Part shown: piece by piece, positions 49,145 through 60,482 of the stretch
How positions within the stretch are numbered: the first letter of the stretch is position 1
Layout: the number at the start of each line of letters is the position of its first letter
Assembly: GCA_963580285.1 (NCBI GenBank)
Contig: OY757014.1
Location: forward strand, 97,571,372 to 97,635,371
Length of the DNA: 64,000 nt
Origin: Lucinisca nassula
Lineage: Eukaryota > Mollusca > Bivalvia > Lucinida > Lucinidae
Direction: 5' to 3'
The notes under the pieces: generated by a model
The model's input: only the letters and a program-made list of their open reading frames with translations
Database searches by the model: none
What the model was told of the DNA's origin: nothing
Made by a program: the position numbers and the translations under genes

Positions 49145-52100
49145 ACTGTACCAATTAAGTGCCCCTAAAGGGGAGTCACTTTTACCCCAGTGCTATAATT
49201 TGAACAATCTTAGAAGAGGTGCACTATATGAAACTTCATACTAAATACCAAAGACATGAGCCTTGTGGTTTCAGAGAAGAAGATTTAAAGGTTTTCCCTA
49301 TGTAAGTCTTTGTAACGGGGCCATTTCTGGCACCAAGGCTATCATTTGAACAATCTTGGTAGAGGTCCACTAGATGAAGCTACACACCAAATATTTAAGA
49401 CCTGGGCCTTGTGGTTTCAGACGAGAAGATTTTTTAAAGATTTTTCCTATATAAGTTAATGTAAAACTAAAGGGTCCCAGGGTGGGGGCATTTTTGGCCC
49501 CAGGGCTATAATTTGAACAATCTTGATAGAGGTCCACAAGACAAAGCTTCATACCAAATATCAAACACCTGAGCATTCTGGTCTCAGACAAGAAGAATTT
49601 TAAAGGTTTTCCCTATGTAAGTCTATGTAAAAACAAAGGGCCCACAGGGCAGGGGCATTTTTGGCCCCAGGGCTATAATTTTCACAATCTTGGTAGAGGT
49701 CCACTAGATGAAGCTACACATCAAATATCAAAGACCTGGGCCTTGTGTTTTCAGAGGAGAGGATTTAAGATTTTTCCTATATAAATCAATGTAAAACCAA
49801 AGGGTCCCAGGGTGGGGGCATTTTTGGCCCCATGGCTATAATTTGAACAATCTTGGTAGAGGTCCACAAGACAAAGCTTTCTTACCATACATGTATATCA
49901 AACACCTGAGCCTTCTGGTTTCTGAAAAGAAGATTTTTAAAGGTTTTCCCTATATAAGTCTATGTAAAACCAAAAGGCCCTGGGGCAGAGGCATTTTTGG
50001 CCACAGTGCTACAATTTGAACAATCTTGATTAAGGTCATCAAGACGAAGCTTCATACCAAATATCAAACACCTGAGCCTTCTGGTTTCAGACAAGAAGTT
50101 TTTAAATGTTTTCACTATGTTACTCTATGTAAAACAGAAGTGCCCAGGGGTCTATGTAAAACCAAAGGGCCCCAGGGCGGCGGCATTTTTGGCCCCAGGG
50201 TTATAATTTGAACAATTTTGATAAAGGACAACAAGACAAAGCTTCATAGTATATTTCAAACACCTGAGCCTTCTGGTTTCAGACAAGAAGACTTTCAAAG
50301 GTTTTCCCTATGTAAGTCTATGTAAAACTAAAGTGCCATGGGGCGGGGGCATTTTTGGCCCCAGGGCTATAATTTAAACGATCTTGGTAGAGGTCCACTA
50401 AATGAAGCTACGCAACAAATATCAAAGGCCTGGGCCTTGCAGTTTCAGAGGAGATTTTTTAAGATAGTTCCGATATAAGTCAATGTAAATGCAAAGGGCC
50501 CCGGGGCGGGGGAAATTTTGGCCCAAGAGCTATAATTTGAACATTCTTGATAGAGGTCCACTAGATAAAGCTTCACACCAAAAATCAAAGACCTAGGCCT
50601 TGCGGTTTCAGAGAAGAAGATTTTTTCAGATTTTTCCTATATAAGCCAATGTAAAATCAAAAAGGGCCCTGGGTCCGGTACAGTTTTGGTACCAGGGCTA
50701 TAATTTGAACAATCTTGGTAGAGGTCCACTAGATGAAGCTACACACCAAATATCAAAGACCTCGGACTTGTGGTTTCTGAGAAGAAGATTTTTTTAAGAT
50801 TTTTCCTATATAAGTCAATGTAAAACTAAAGGGGTCCGGGCCAGGGGCATTTCTTGGTTTTCCCTATATAAGCCCATGTAAAACCAAAGGGCCCTGGGGC
50901 GGGAGCATTTTTGGCCCCAGCACTATAATTTGAACAATCTTGGTAGGGGTCCACTAGATGAAGCTTCATACCAAATATGAAAGACCTGGGCCTTGCGGTT
51001 TCAGAGAAGAAGATTTTTAAAGATTTTCCCTATATTAGCCCATGTAAAACCAAAGGGCCCTGGAGTGGGGGCATTTATCGCCCCAGGGCTATAATTTGAA
51101 CAATCTTGGTAGAGGTCCACTAGATGAAGCTACACACCAAATATCAAAGACCTCGGCCTTGTGGTTTCTGAGAATAAGATTTTTTTAAGATTTTTCCTAT
51201 ATAAGTCCATGTAAAACTAAAGGGGTCCAGGCCAGGGGCATTCCTTGGCCCCAGGACTATAATTAGAACAATCATGATAGAGGTCCACAAGATGAAGCTT
51301 CATACCAAATATCAAAGACCTAGGCCTTGTGGTTTCAGGGAAAAAGATTTTTAAAGATTTTCCATATATTAGCCTATGTAAAACCAAAAGGCCCCGGGGC
51401 GGGGGCATTTTGGCCCCAGCACTATAATTTGAACAATTTTTGTAGGGGTCCACTAGATGAAGCTTCATACCAAATATCACAAAGACCTGGGCCTGGTGGT
51501 TTCAGAGAAGAAGATTTTTAAAGCTTTTCCCAATATAAGTCTATGTAAAACCAAAGGGCCCCGGAGCGGGGGCATTTTTTGGCCCAAGTGCAATAATTTG
51601 AACAATCTCGATAAAGGTCATCAAGACAAAGCTTCATTCCAAATATCAAACACCTGAGCCTCATGGTTTCAGGCAAGAAGATTTTTTAAGGTTTTCCATA
51701 AATAAGTCTATGTAAAACCAAAAGGCCCAGGAGCAGGGGCATTTTTGGCCCCAGGGCTATAATTTTAACAATCTTGGTAGAGGTCCACTAGCTGAAGCTT
51801 CATACCAAATATCAAACACCTAGGCCTTGTGGTTTCAGTGAAGAAGAATTTTCAAGATTTTCCCTATATAAGTCTATGGGTCTATGTAAAACCAAAGGGC
51901 CCCGGAGCAGGGGCATTTTTGGCCCAAGGGCTATAATTTGAACAATCTTGGTAGAGGTCCACAAGATAGAGCTTCATACCAAATATAAAAGACCTGGGCC
52001 TTGCAGTTTCAGAGAAGAAGATTTTTAAAGATTTTCCCTATATAAGCCTATGTAAAACAAAAGGGCCCCGGGCGGGGGTATTTTTGGCCCCAGCACTATA

Positions 52101-53287
52101 ATTTGAACAATCTTGGTAGGGGTCCACTAGATGAAGCTTCATACCAAATATCAAAGACCTGGGGCTTGCGGTTTCAGAGAAGAAGATTTTTAAAGATTTT
52201 CCCTATATTAGCCCATGTAAAACCAAAGGGCCCTGGAGTGGGGGCATTTATCGCCCCAGGGCTATAATTTGAACAATCTTGGTAGAGGTCCACTAGATGA
52301 AGCTACACACCAAATATCAAAGACCTCGGCCTTGTGGTTTCTGAGAATAAGATTTTTTTAAGATTTTCCCTATATAAGCCCATGTAAAACCAAAGGGCCC
52401 CAGGGCGGGGGCATTTTTGGCCCCAGCACTATAATTTGAACAATCTTGGTAGGGGTCCACTAGATGAAGCTTCATACCAAATATCAAAGACCTGGGCCTT
52501 GTGGATTCAGAGAAGAAGATTTTTAAAGATTTTCCCTATATAAGCCCATGTAAAACCAAAGGGCCCCGGGGCGGGGGCATTTTTGGCCCCAGCACTATAA
52601 TTTGAACAATCTTGGTAGGGGTCCATTAAATGAAGCTTCATACCAAATATGAAAGACATGGACCTCGGGGTTTCAGAGAAGAAGATTTTTAAAGATTTTC
52701 CCTATATAAGCCCATGTAAAACCAAAGGGCCCCGGAGTGGGGGCATTTATCGCCCCAGGGCTATAATTTGAACAATCTTGGTAGGGGTCCAGTAGATGAA
52801 GCTTCATACCAAACATCAAAGACCTGGGTCTTGCGGTTTCAGAGAAGAAGATTTTTAAAGATTTTCCCTATATAAGCCCATGTAAAACCAAAGGGCCCCG
52901 GGGCGGGGGCATTTTTGGCCCCAGCACTATAATTTGAACAATCTTGGTAGGGGTCCACTAGATGAAGCTTCATACCAAATATGAAAGTCCTGGGCCTTGC
53001 GGTTTCAGAGAAGAAGATTTTTTTAAGTTTTTGGTGAAAAAAATCCATTTTTGGCTCCTGTGACCTTGATGTGAAACGGACCGGAACCATTTGAACAACT
53101 TTGAAAGGGGACCACCTAGGCATCATTCCTGTGAAGTTTGATCAAAATCCGATCAGTGGTTTCGGAGGAGATGTCGTTTGAAGAAATTGTTTACGCACGC
53201 ACGCACGGACGGACGCACGCACGACGGACGACGGACAAAAAGTGATCCCAAAAGCTCACCTCGTCACTACGTGACGGTGACCTAAAA
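49145..53287 (+). mobile_element. Long minisatellite hairpin element E12
   Basis: About 22 monomers of ~165-180 bp share AAAACCAAAGGGCCCCGGGG, GGGGGCATTTTTGGCCCCAG, ATAATTTGAACAATCTTGGT, GTCCACTAGATGAAGCTTCA and GCCTTGCGGTTTCAGAG. A secondary period of about 1,173 bp is visible (a TATATTAGCCCATG variant at 51,031 and 52,204). The 3' module starts near 53,020 (TTTTTGGCTCCTGTGACCTT, GTTTACGCACGCACGCACGG) and ends in a hairpin at 53,254-53,283 (GTCAC/GTGAC, TCACC/GGTGA). The 5' end is truncated; no GGCCC palindrome is found. No coding capacity. Confidence 0.85.
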
Positions 53288-53455
53288 ATGGAAGCGCTGT
53301 CTCCAAAATGACCTAAATAGTGCTGACAGGAATGTAAAATCTAAATCGAAATAAAATTGGCCTCAAAGGTGTTTGACCAGACTGTATACATGTAGATACA
53401 CATGTCAAAGATTGTCCTGTCCTGCCTCTTATATCTTCGGATGAAAACAACTTAC

Positions 53456-53537
53456 CGAGTTTCTGATATCTTGATGGAGTTTTTCAACAAACGCTTCCTC
53501 ATCAATGGTCCCCATTCTTTCAAAGATGGAAAAGATT
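53456..53537 (-). CDS. Candidate internal or first coding exon
   Basis: The 82-nt minus-strand segment lies between TCTCTTTTGGCAG and AACTCG|GTAAGT, the best splice-site pair in the window. It encodes SIFERMGTIDEEAFVEKLHQ and DIRNS and ends in phase 0. The internal Met could be the translation start, or the exon may continue an upstream frame. The GTIDEEAFVEKL segment looks helical and acidic. Family not recognised. All five candidate exons lie on the same strand. Confidence 0.55.
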
Positions 53538-53780
53538 CTGCCAAAAGAGAAAACACTCTTGAAAAATGTTATTCTGGCCACCGTGATGGTCATGCATGTA
53601 ACATTTATTCAACAGAATAATCATAGAGATAACAAATCATATCAGCCTCTTTATAACACTGTTCATCAATGCATGGTTTTGGATATAATATACATGTTTC
53701 ATGTTAAAATATGGAACTAAAATGTATAATAAATTATGTTATAAGGAAAATTGATCAAAACTGGTCAGTAATCTCAGGAT

Positions 53781-53940
53781 GTAAAAGAGGCAGCATATAA
53801 AGGACTTGTTCTCCCAATCTTTGAATATGGCAGTTGTATCTGGGATCGCTAGGCAGTGGCCCGTCAAGAAGAAATTGAAAAAAGTTCAGAATAGAGCTGC
53901 AAAGCTCTTAAGGGTGCTGCCAGCATTCCGCAAGTCTGGC
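53781..53940 (+). pseudogene. Non-LTR RT C-terminal fragment
   Basis: It translates as VKEAAYKGLVLPIFEYGSCI, WDR, stop, then AVARQEEIEK before a shift. This matches the LVRPxLEYxxxVWD block downstream of the RT catalytic core in Jockey/CR1-like elements, seen also at 62.5 kb. Heavily degenerate. Confidence 0.6.
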
Positions 53941-54443
53941 GCCAGATGACTTTGTTCCCCCAGCTAGGCACTGTAGAAATCATCATTCATTTGCACTTCA
54001 GATCCCTATAGCATGAATTGACACTTACAAAGGTTTCTTCTTCATTGGGCCTTTAGAGATTGGAATGCCCTACCTGATACGACCATTTATATGTTACCCC
54101 CAATATTATTTTGCATTGCAACTCCTGATAAAGATATAATACATGTATCTCAGGACAAGCAAGCTTAAGCAGGTCAACGTGACATTGCTATTTTATAAAT
54201 GAACCAGACTCCTGGAAAAATTGTCAAAAATGTTATTATACCTGGAAAAATTAGAAGAAAAAAAAATACAAAAAAAAAACATCATAGGAAAAATTACGGT
54301 CAGACCAGAGTACTTGATAAGCGTCGTATCATCGTTAATACGACTCAAAAACTCAAAAATCGAGTAAATACGTCTAGAAATGAAGAAACGGTGGTATCAA
54401 ATACGACCATTAAATTGGCGATACGCCAAGGTTGTTGACCATT
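53941..54443. other. Spacer
   Basis: A short segment (CCCAGCTAGGCACTGTAGAA, about 53,959) recurs at about 31,849. Otherwise only purine-rich simple sequence (54,240-54,290) is seen. Confidence 0.4.
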
Positions 54444-54700
54444 CCTAGGCGGTTTTTCTGTCACGTTTTATTTTTTGTTATGGTTTGTCTGTGTGTGTTT
54501 GTGTCGCTTATATTATTTTATTTTCGATAGCCTATTGGCCATTTTGTGGGAAAGTAACTGTCCTTTTGGCTTTCCGCTGTTGGTGTTTCCGTTGGGGTCT
54601 ATTGCTTCATGTTTGTGTTCCTTTCCCTTTGGTGTCTCTGATGGGAGCTGTGGGTTAATTGTATCGATTCCTGATCATTGCCTCCATTTCTATTTTAGAT
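54444..54700 (+). repeat. R1 interspersed repeat, 3' half
   Basis: It runs from CCTAGGCGGTTTTTCTGTCA through GGCCATTTTGTGGGAAAGTA and TTTGGTGTCTCTGATGGGAG to CCTCCATTTCTATTTT. Confidence 0.8.
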
Positions 54701-54790
54701 CCTCTAAGCGGTTTACCAGTACTCGTGTGTGGTTGGTTTCAGCTCTGCGTAGAAGCATCGTGCAGCCCATCTATTTCTTAAAGCCCCGAT
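54696..54790 (-). mobile_element. SINE S2 5' fragment fused to R1
   Basis: It starts immediately at the R1 end with GATCCTCTAAGCGGTTTACC and includes AGCTCTGCGTAGAAGCATCG and AGCCCATCTATTTC. The tail half is missing, so a deletion or recombination joined it to R1. Confidence 0.65.
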
Positions 54791-55975
54791 GGCCGGGTGC
54801 CTCTGTTTCAATGTTCAAGAACACTTCGAAATTAATCCATTCAAGGATGATGACATTTGTTTTAATTACGCTAATACACTTCAACCTTACACATTGAATA
54901 CCAATCCGATTACCTTTAATCAGCTTCAAGTTATGACAACCATCAACATGATTAGGAAACCGATTATTGATGCGTGATTACATAACGGTATTTATTGTCA
55001 AAGGGAAAGCCGCCAGCATTATTAACTTTAATTACTTGATCAGATGACAACACCTGAAGCATGAACAGTAACTTTATGACAAGCGTGCCTAAAAATATGA
55101 TTCTGAATATTGTTGGGCGGCCACATTGACTCCTACGGAAAATTGTCATCTTCGAGAAAAAAATGGGTTCGACAGACCTACAGATATTACGCACTACTGA
55201 AATGCGCAAAAGTACTCAAGAAATAAATGAGGAACGCCGGTTACAAAACAATGGTTTAATTATTATTTTTCTGTATTTAAGCAAATTCACCAACATAAAA
55301 TAATAAACATACAAAGTTTTCCCAATATTAATGTGAAAAGATGTCCGAGCTGGTTATCCAGTCAATATGTTAGAAGGCTGATCCTTTCTTTTAAATGTCC
55401 CTTAACCAGTAACACGGCAAAGTCCAGTGTAACATAAATAATAATGTGTCAAATGTGCACTGTAAACACTGGTAATTCCAGAATTAAGACGGCAAAATCC
55501 AGTCTATCATGCATAAGGTCACTATAAAATAATTGTGTGTCCTATAACCCAAGACCCCTTTTTATTAACATACTGTCGTGTACTTATTGCCTAAGAGGAA
55601 ATTACCCTTGTTGGCATTTATCCCCTCCCAAGCCATGGTCATCAAGGATAACAATAAGAACAAAGTTGTGTTTAACAGCAAAATATCCATATCAATTATA
55701 GTCTGTCTCATGTTTATGATTCTAAACATTTTGTTGTCACAATATGGTTTCGATATTTCCTTCTCATGAGGAGATTATGATTAAGTATGTTTTAGCAGTT
55801 CCGTTATGATCCTGAATGACCAGGTGCCTAAGAAAAACAGAAACTGTAATCTGGCTTAATAAAACAAACAATATGGTTTTATCCAAATTCCAAGTGTCTC
55901 ACAGATTTGTGAAAAAAAAAGTTAATTATAATAATATTTATCGTTTATTTATTTTTAAAATTTTGGCTAAAATTT
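54791..55975. other. AT-rich spacer, nothing recognised
   Basis: No convincing gene, exon pair or repeat array in about 1.2 kb. An 81-codon minus-strand frame at 54,964-55,209 has no motifs or splice context. Confidence 0.45.
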
Positions 55976-57725
55976 AACAAGAAGGCCCAGAGGGCCCTGA
56001 ATCGCTCACCCGAGAATTAGTGTCTCTAGTACATTCTAGGCCCAAGAGCTATAATTTGAACACCTCTTGGAAATGGTCCACTAGATGAAGCCTCATACCA
56101 ACTACCAAAGACCTGGGCCTTCTGGTTTCAGACAAGAATATTTTTAAAGGTTTTCCCTATATAAGCCTATGAAAAACCAAAGGGTCCCGGGGTGGGGGCA
56201 TTTTTGGCCCCAGGGCTATAATTTGAACAATCATGAAAGAGGTCCACTAGATGACGCTTCACACCAAATATCAAAGGTCTGGGCCTTGCGGATTCAGAGA
56301 ATATGATTTTTAAAGATGTTCCATTTATAAGCCTATATAAAACCAAAGGCCCCCGGGGGGGGGGGGGGGTATTTTTGGCCCCAGGGCTATAATTTGAACA
56401 ATCTTGGTAGAGGTCCACTAGGAGAAGCTTCATATCAAATAGCATAGACCTTGGCCTTGTGGTATCAGAGAAGAAGAATTTTAAATATTTTCCCTAATTA
56501 AGCCTATGGAAAACCTAAGGGTCCCGGGGTGGGGGCATTTTTGGTCCTAGGGCTATATTGAACAATCTTGATAGAGTTCCAATGGAAGCTTCGCACCAAA
56601 TATCTAAGACCTTGACCTTGCAGTTTCTGAGAAGAAGATTTTTTAAAGATTTTCCCTATATAAGCCAATGTAAAACCAAAGGCCCCCATGGTGGGGACAT
56701 TTTTGGCCCCAGTGCTATAATTTGAACATTCTTGGTAGCCGTCCATTAGATTAAGCTTCACACCAAATATCAAAGACCTGGGTCTTGTGGTTTCAGAGAA
56801 GAAGTTTTAAAGATTTCCTCTACATAAGCTTAGGTAAAACCAAAGCCCCCCCCCCCCCGGGCGGGGGCATTTTTGGCCCGAGGGCTATAATTTGAGCAAT
56901 CTTGGTAGAGGTCCACTAGGTGAAGCTTCATACCATCTATCAAAGACCTGGGCCTTGTGTTTCAGAGTAGAAGATTTTTAAAGGTTTTCCCTGAATAAGC
57001 CTATGTAAAACTAAAGGGTCCCGGGGTGGGGGCATTTTTTGGCCCCGGGGCTATAATTTGAACAATCTTGAAAGAGGTTCACTAGATGAAGCTTCACACC
57101 AAATATCAAAGATCTGGGCCTTGTGGTTTCAGAGAAGAAGATTTTTAAAGATTGCCCCTGAATAAGCCTATGCAAAACCAAAGGCCCCCGGGGCGGGGGC
57201 ATTTTGGGCCCCAAGGATATAATTTGAACACTCTTGGTAGAGGTCCACCAGGTAAACTCTCACACCAAGTATTAAAGACCTGGGCCTTTTGGTTTCAGAG
57301 AAATAGATTTTTAAAGATTTTCCCTGTATAAGCCTATGTAAAACCAATGGCCCTCGGAGCGAGGGCATTTTGGCGCCCAGGGCTATAATTTGAACAATCT
57401 TGGTAGAGGTCCACTAGATGAAGCTTCATATCAAATATTAAAGACCTGGGCCTTGCAGTTTCAGAGAAGAAGATTTTCAAAGTTTTCATGTAAAAAATCT
57501 ATTTTTAGCTCCTGTGACCTAGATGTGCAATGGACCGAAACCATTTGAACAACTTTGAAAGGGGACCACCAAAGGATCATTCCTGTGAAGTTTGGTCAAA
57601 ATCTAATCAGTGGTTTAGGAGATGTTATTTGAAGAAAAAGTTTACGCACGCACACACCTGCGGACGACGGACAAAAAGTGATCCCAAAAGCTCACCTCGT
57701 CACTATGTGACAGGTGAGCTAAAAG
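55976..57725 (+). mobile_element. Minisatellite hairpin element E13, complete
   Basis: The 5' end has ACAAGAAGGCCCAGAGGGCC and TGAATCGCTCACCCGAG. About eight monomers of the E12 type follow (~165-180 bp). The 3' module (GCTCCTGTGACCTAGATGTG, TTTACGCACGCACACACCTG, GGACAAAAAGTGATCC) ends in a hairpin at 57,689-57,720 with AGCTCACCT/AGGTGAGCT outer and GTCAC/GTGAC inner arms, then AAAA. GCTCACC near the 5' end and GGTGAGC at the 3' end form a short terminal inverted pair. With both ends and few monomers, it is the model copy for this family. Confidence 0.88.
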
Positions 57726-58223
57726 AAAGTTTAGAAAATATGATTTATACTGTCATGACAGTTTTATGTGGATCTTACGGCATAAAACAGATTCACATTG
57801 TCATGTAGTTAGGAATTTAATATCAAAACAGACGCGCAAACGATAAAAAGTTTAAGCCCACTTTTTGTTTTTTATAACCTGACAAACGTGAAATTGACAA
57901 TTTTCTCCGGAAAAACGCAAGAAAAAAATCAAAAGCATGAGAAATTTCTGGCGGCTATTTCTCCCAAATCGCAGAGATTCGCGTTGAAAATTTGACTGAC
58001 TTGTACTGAAATGGATTAACCTGTATTTTGTGGAAAAACAAAACCTAAGAAGCAACAACAACTGGACTAACAGGAAAGTTATAATTAATGCAACAGCGAA
58101 TATATATCCCACCAGACAGTGTTAGCGCTAGCTATTTCTGCTTAGCGTCCGCAGGACGCAGAAGCATGGAATTTTGCGTTCATAACTCATTATTTCGCGT
58201 CCTTGGGGCATTGGCGAAAACTC
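57726..58223. other. Spacer with short palindrome
   Basis: It contains the palindrome GCGTCCGCAGGACGC near 58,145-58,159 in a degenerate context. No gene is recognised. Confidence 0.4.
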
Positions 58224-58527
58224 TTAAAGGCATTTATTCTTGAACAGTAGGACACACCGTGTGTTCATAATTGTTTTATTGCACCCTGTGATATATTGTC
58301 TATAGCAGATCAAGGACAGCCCTTAATAGGGTGATTAGTAGCTCTTGTTGAATTCCCTGACTGAGGCACTATAGTGGAAAATCAATAATGTACACTCCAG
58401 TCAACAGCTAGTAAATTGTTGGTTTTCCCCAGGGAGGCCCCTTACCTGTTGAAGACAGTGGACTTCTCTTCAGCACTATTATGTAATGAAATGATAGTCC
58501 TCAATAATCAAGAATAAATGCCTTTAA
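58224..58527. mobile_element. MITE-like element with perfect 20-bp TIRs
   Basis: TTAAAGGCATTTATTCTTGA at the left end (58,224-58,243) is perfectly mirrored by TCAAGAATAAATGCCTTTAA at the right (58,508-58,527). The outermost TTAA could be a target-site duplication, as in piggyBac-type insertion, or simply part of the TIR. The 304-bp element has no coding capacity. Perfect TIRs suggest a young insertion. Only one copy is seen in this window. Confidence 0.8.
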
Positions 58528-59194
58528 ACCTTGTTTATTGCCGTTTTCTGACACGTGTATGTCGGCGCCTTTGATTATTGCATCATGATGGTTGTTTACT
58601 TTTGACAAGATTCAAGTATATATTAAATGAAAAATATTATTTCTGTCACATCTGACGCACTGGAAAACAACCTGTAAATGGACCGGCGAATTGGGTATTA
58701 ATAAAGTTTGTCGCCGCATGCTATGATTGCATATCTGTTTTGGTGTCCGGTTTTCACGGGATTACCAGTATTTATTCATAGTTTGATTCAGTGCATTATT
58801 ATATCACCAGCAAATGATGTTATAATTGAAACAGTTAAAATTTATTTAAACTTTTTATGAAAATAAATAAATGAAACAAATAAATAAAACAGTGTTCAAA
58901 CTTCTGTCATCCCGACGTATTTTTTTCTCGCAACATCGCGTCGTCAATGCACGTCTGAGATAGAATCACTGCTGCACAGACTGATCTGTTTGTCCGCAAT
59001 GTTCCGTATACATTTAACCAAAAAAATTATATTCATTGATTCCAAATTAGCAGGATTAACATGTAATACTTCGGTTAGTACTCATATAATATTATCTAAT
59101 TGTGAATCACAGGTGGCCAGCACCCAGTGCATGCTTATTTACCGCTACCTATCAAGTAGCCGATTAAATAAACACCCTAAGATGTCTCGTCGGC
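58528..59194. other. AT-rich spacer
   Basis: No gene or repeat family recognised; an AAATAAATAAATGAAAC simple stretch lies near 58,860. Confidence 0.45.
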
Positions 59195-59510
59195 GCCTTT
59201 GATGAGTTAGGAGACCGTCATGCGGACTGAACAAATTATTTGTCTTAGGGCGAGGACTGTGGCCATGTAAAATCGATTTAAGCCCCCCCCCCCCCCCCCC
59301 CCCGTGGAATTCGATTCCGTTTACCGTTCCAAGGCGGGTCTTCTGTCGCGGTTTATTGTTGTTGTGGTTTTTCTTTGGGGTTTTTGTGTCGCTTATGATA
59401 TTTTATTTTGGATAGCCTATTGGACTTTTTGTGGGAATGTAACTGTCCTTTTGGCTTTCCGCTATTGATGTTTCCATTAGGGTCTGTTGTTTATTTCCAT
59501 CTGGTGTCTG
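59195..59510 (+). repeat. R1 interspersed repeat, partial with poly-C expansion
   Basis: It runs from TTGATGAGTTAGGAGACCGT through AAATCGATTTAAGCCCCC (expanded to a run of about 22 C near 59,282-59,303) to TTTCCATTAGGGTCTG and TGGTGTCTGTGATG. The end of the unit (GAGCTGTGGGATAATTGTAT) reappears at about 59,819, so a ~300-bp insertion including an M1-like element splits this copy. Confidence 0.75.
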
Positions 59511-59611
59511 TGATGCCGGCCCTCATATTTTAAAGGCATTTGCAGGATTTCAGGCTTTTAAAGCTTTTAGATTTTGATTATTTTTCCTATATTCTGTTTA
59601 AAATGACTATT

Positions 59612-59756
59612 TAACCCTTATCCTGCAAAATAATTATTTAGCCACACCCATTTCAGACTATTCACCAATCAAATTACTGTATTTCTTCAGTTCATAGAAG
59701 CCACCTGATCTGGATCTTCACTGTTTGACAAGTCTTGTTCAGCAGGATATGGGTTT
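59612..59756 (+). mobile_element. M1-related MITE inserted in R1
   Basis: Inverted ends AACCCTTATCCTGC and GCAGGATATGGGTT enclose 145 bp with a TGATCTGGATCTTCACTGTT core related to M1. It lies within sequence that interrupts an R1 copy. Confidence 0.6.
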
Positions 59757-59859
59757 AGGCTACAAAATCGGACCTTTCAGGCATGGAAAAGCTAGGTCAG
59801 TATGAGGCCTGCTGATCGGAGCTGTGGGATAATTGTATCGATTCCTGGTCATTGTTGTT

Positions 59860-60482
59860 TAAAGTCTTTTACATATGGCTATTTCCACGTCTGACATTAA
59901 TATAAGAGCTCTTAGCAGCTGTGATGACAGTTGAAGATACGACACTAGTTTTGATTTTAGGAGTACCGATACTCTCAAAGAATCACAGGATACGCCTATA
60001 GTCTGTGGTTGAAGGAGTAACAGTTCTCCTCGGGCAAAAGCTTATCAATAACACTGGTCAGAGGATACTAGATATATGGACATATTATTGCACTCCGGAA
60101 TATTGGAATGCACTGAGGACAATCGATAACTGATCATAAATTGCATATTTTAGGAGTGTACAATGGGAAGTACTGATAAATGGATTACCAGATTTGTTTC
60201 ATTCGATACAAAGTCTATCAGGCTCGACTTTGAGAATCGGTGTAGAATCGTCTGGCAAGACTAGCAATTCTACATGCATTTTCAAAGCCTTGTCTGATAA
60301 ACTTGATATCAAAAGACACAAACCTGGTATTGTCTATTTCCAAGGTGTAGAGGTTAGTATAGCGAAGTTCACCTCCTTAGTGAGAGCTAGTATCTAACTT
60401 CCCATATATCAGGTCCTGCTGAATGAATGTGATTTGGCGTGTCACTTGATACAATTCTTACTCTGATGGCCAGCCTATATTA
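59860..60482. other. Spacer, nothing recognised
   Basis: About 620 bp with no recognised gene or repeat. A 67-codon plus-strand frame near 60,194 lacks motifs. Confidence 0.4.

Noticed and set aside
57852..58112. An 86-codon minus-strand membrane-like protein
   Set aside because: Hydrophobicity comes from AT-rich sequence; there are no splice signals, homologous motifs or start context.
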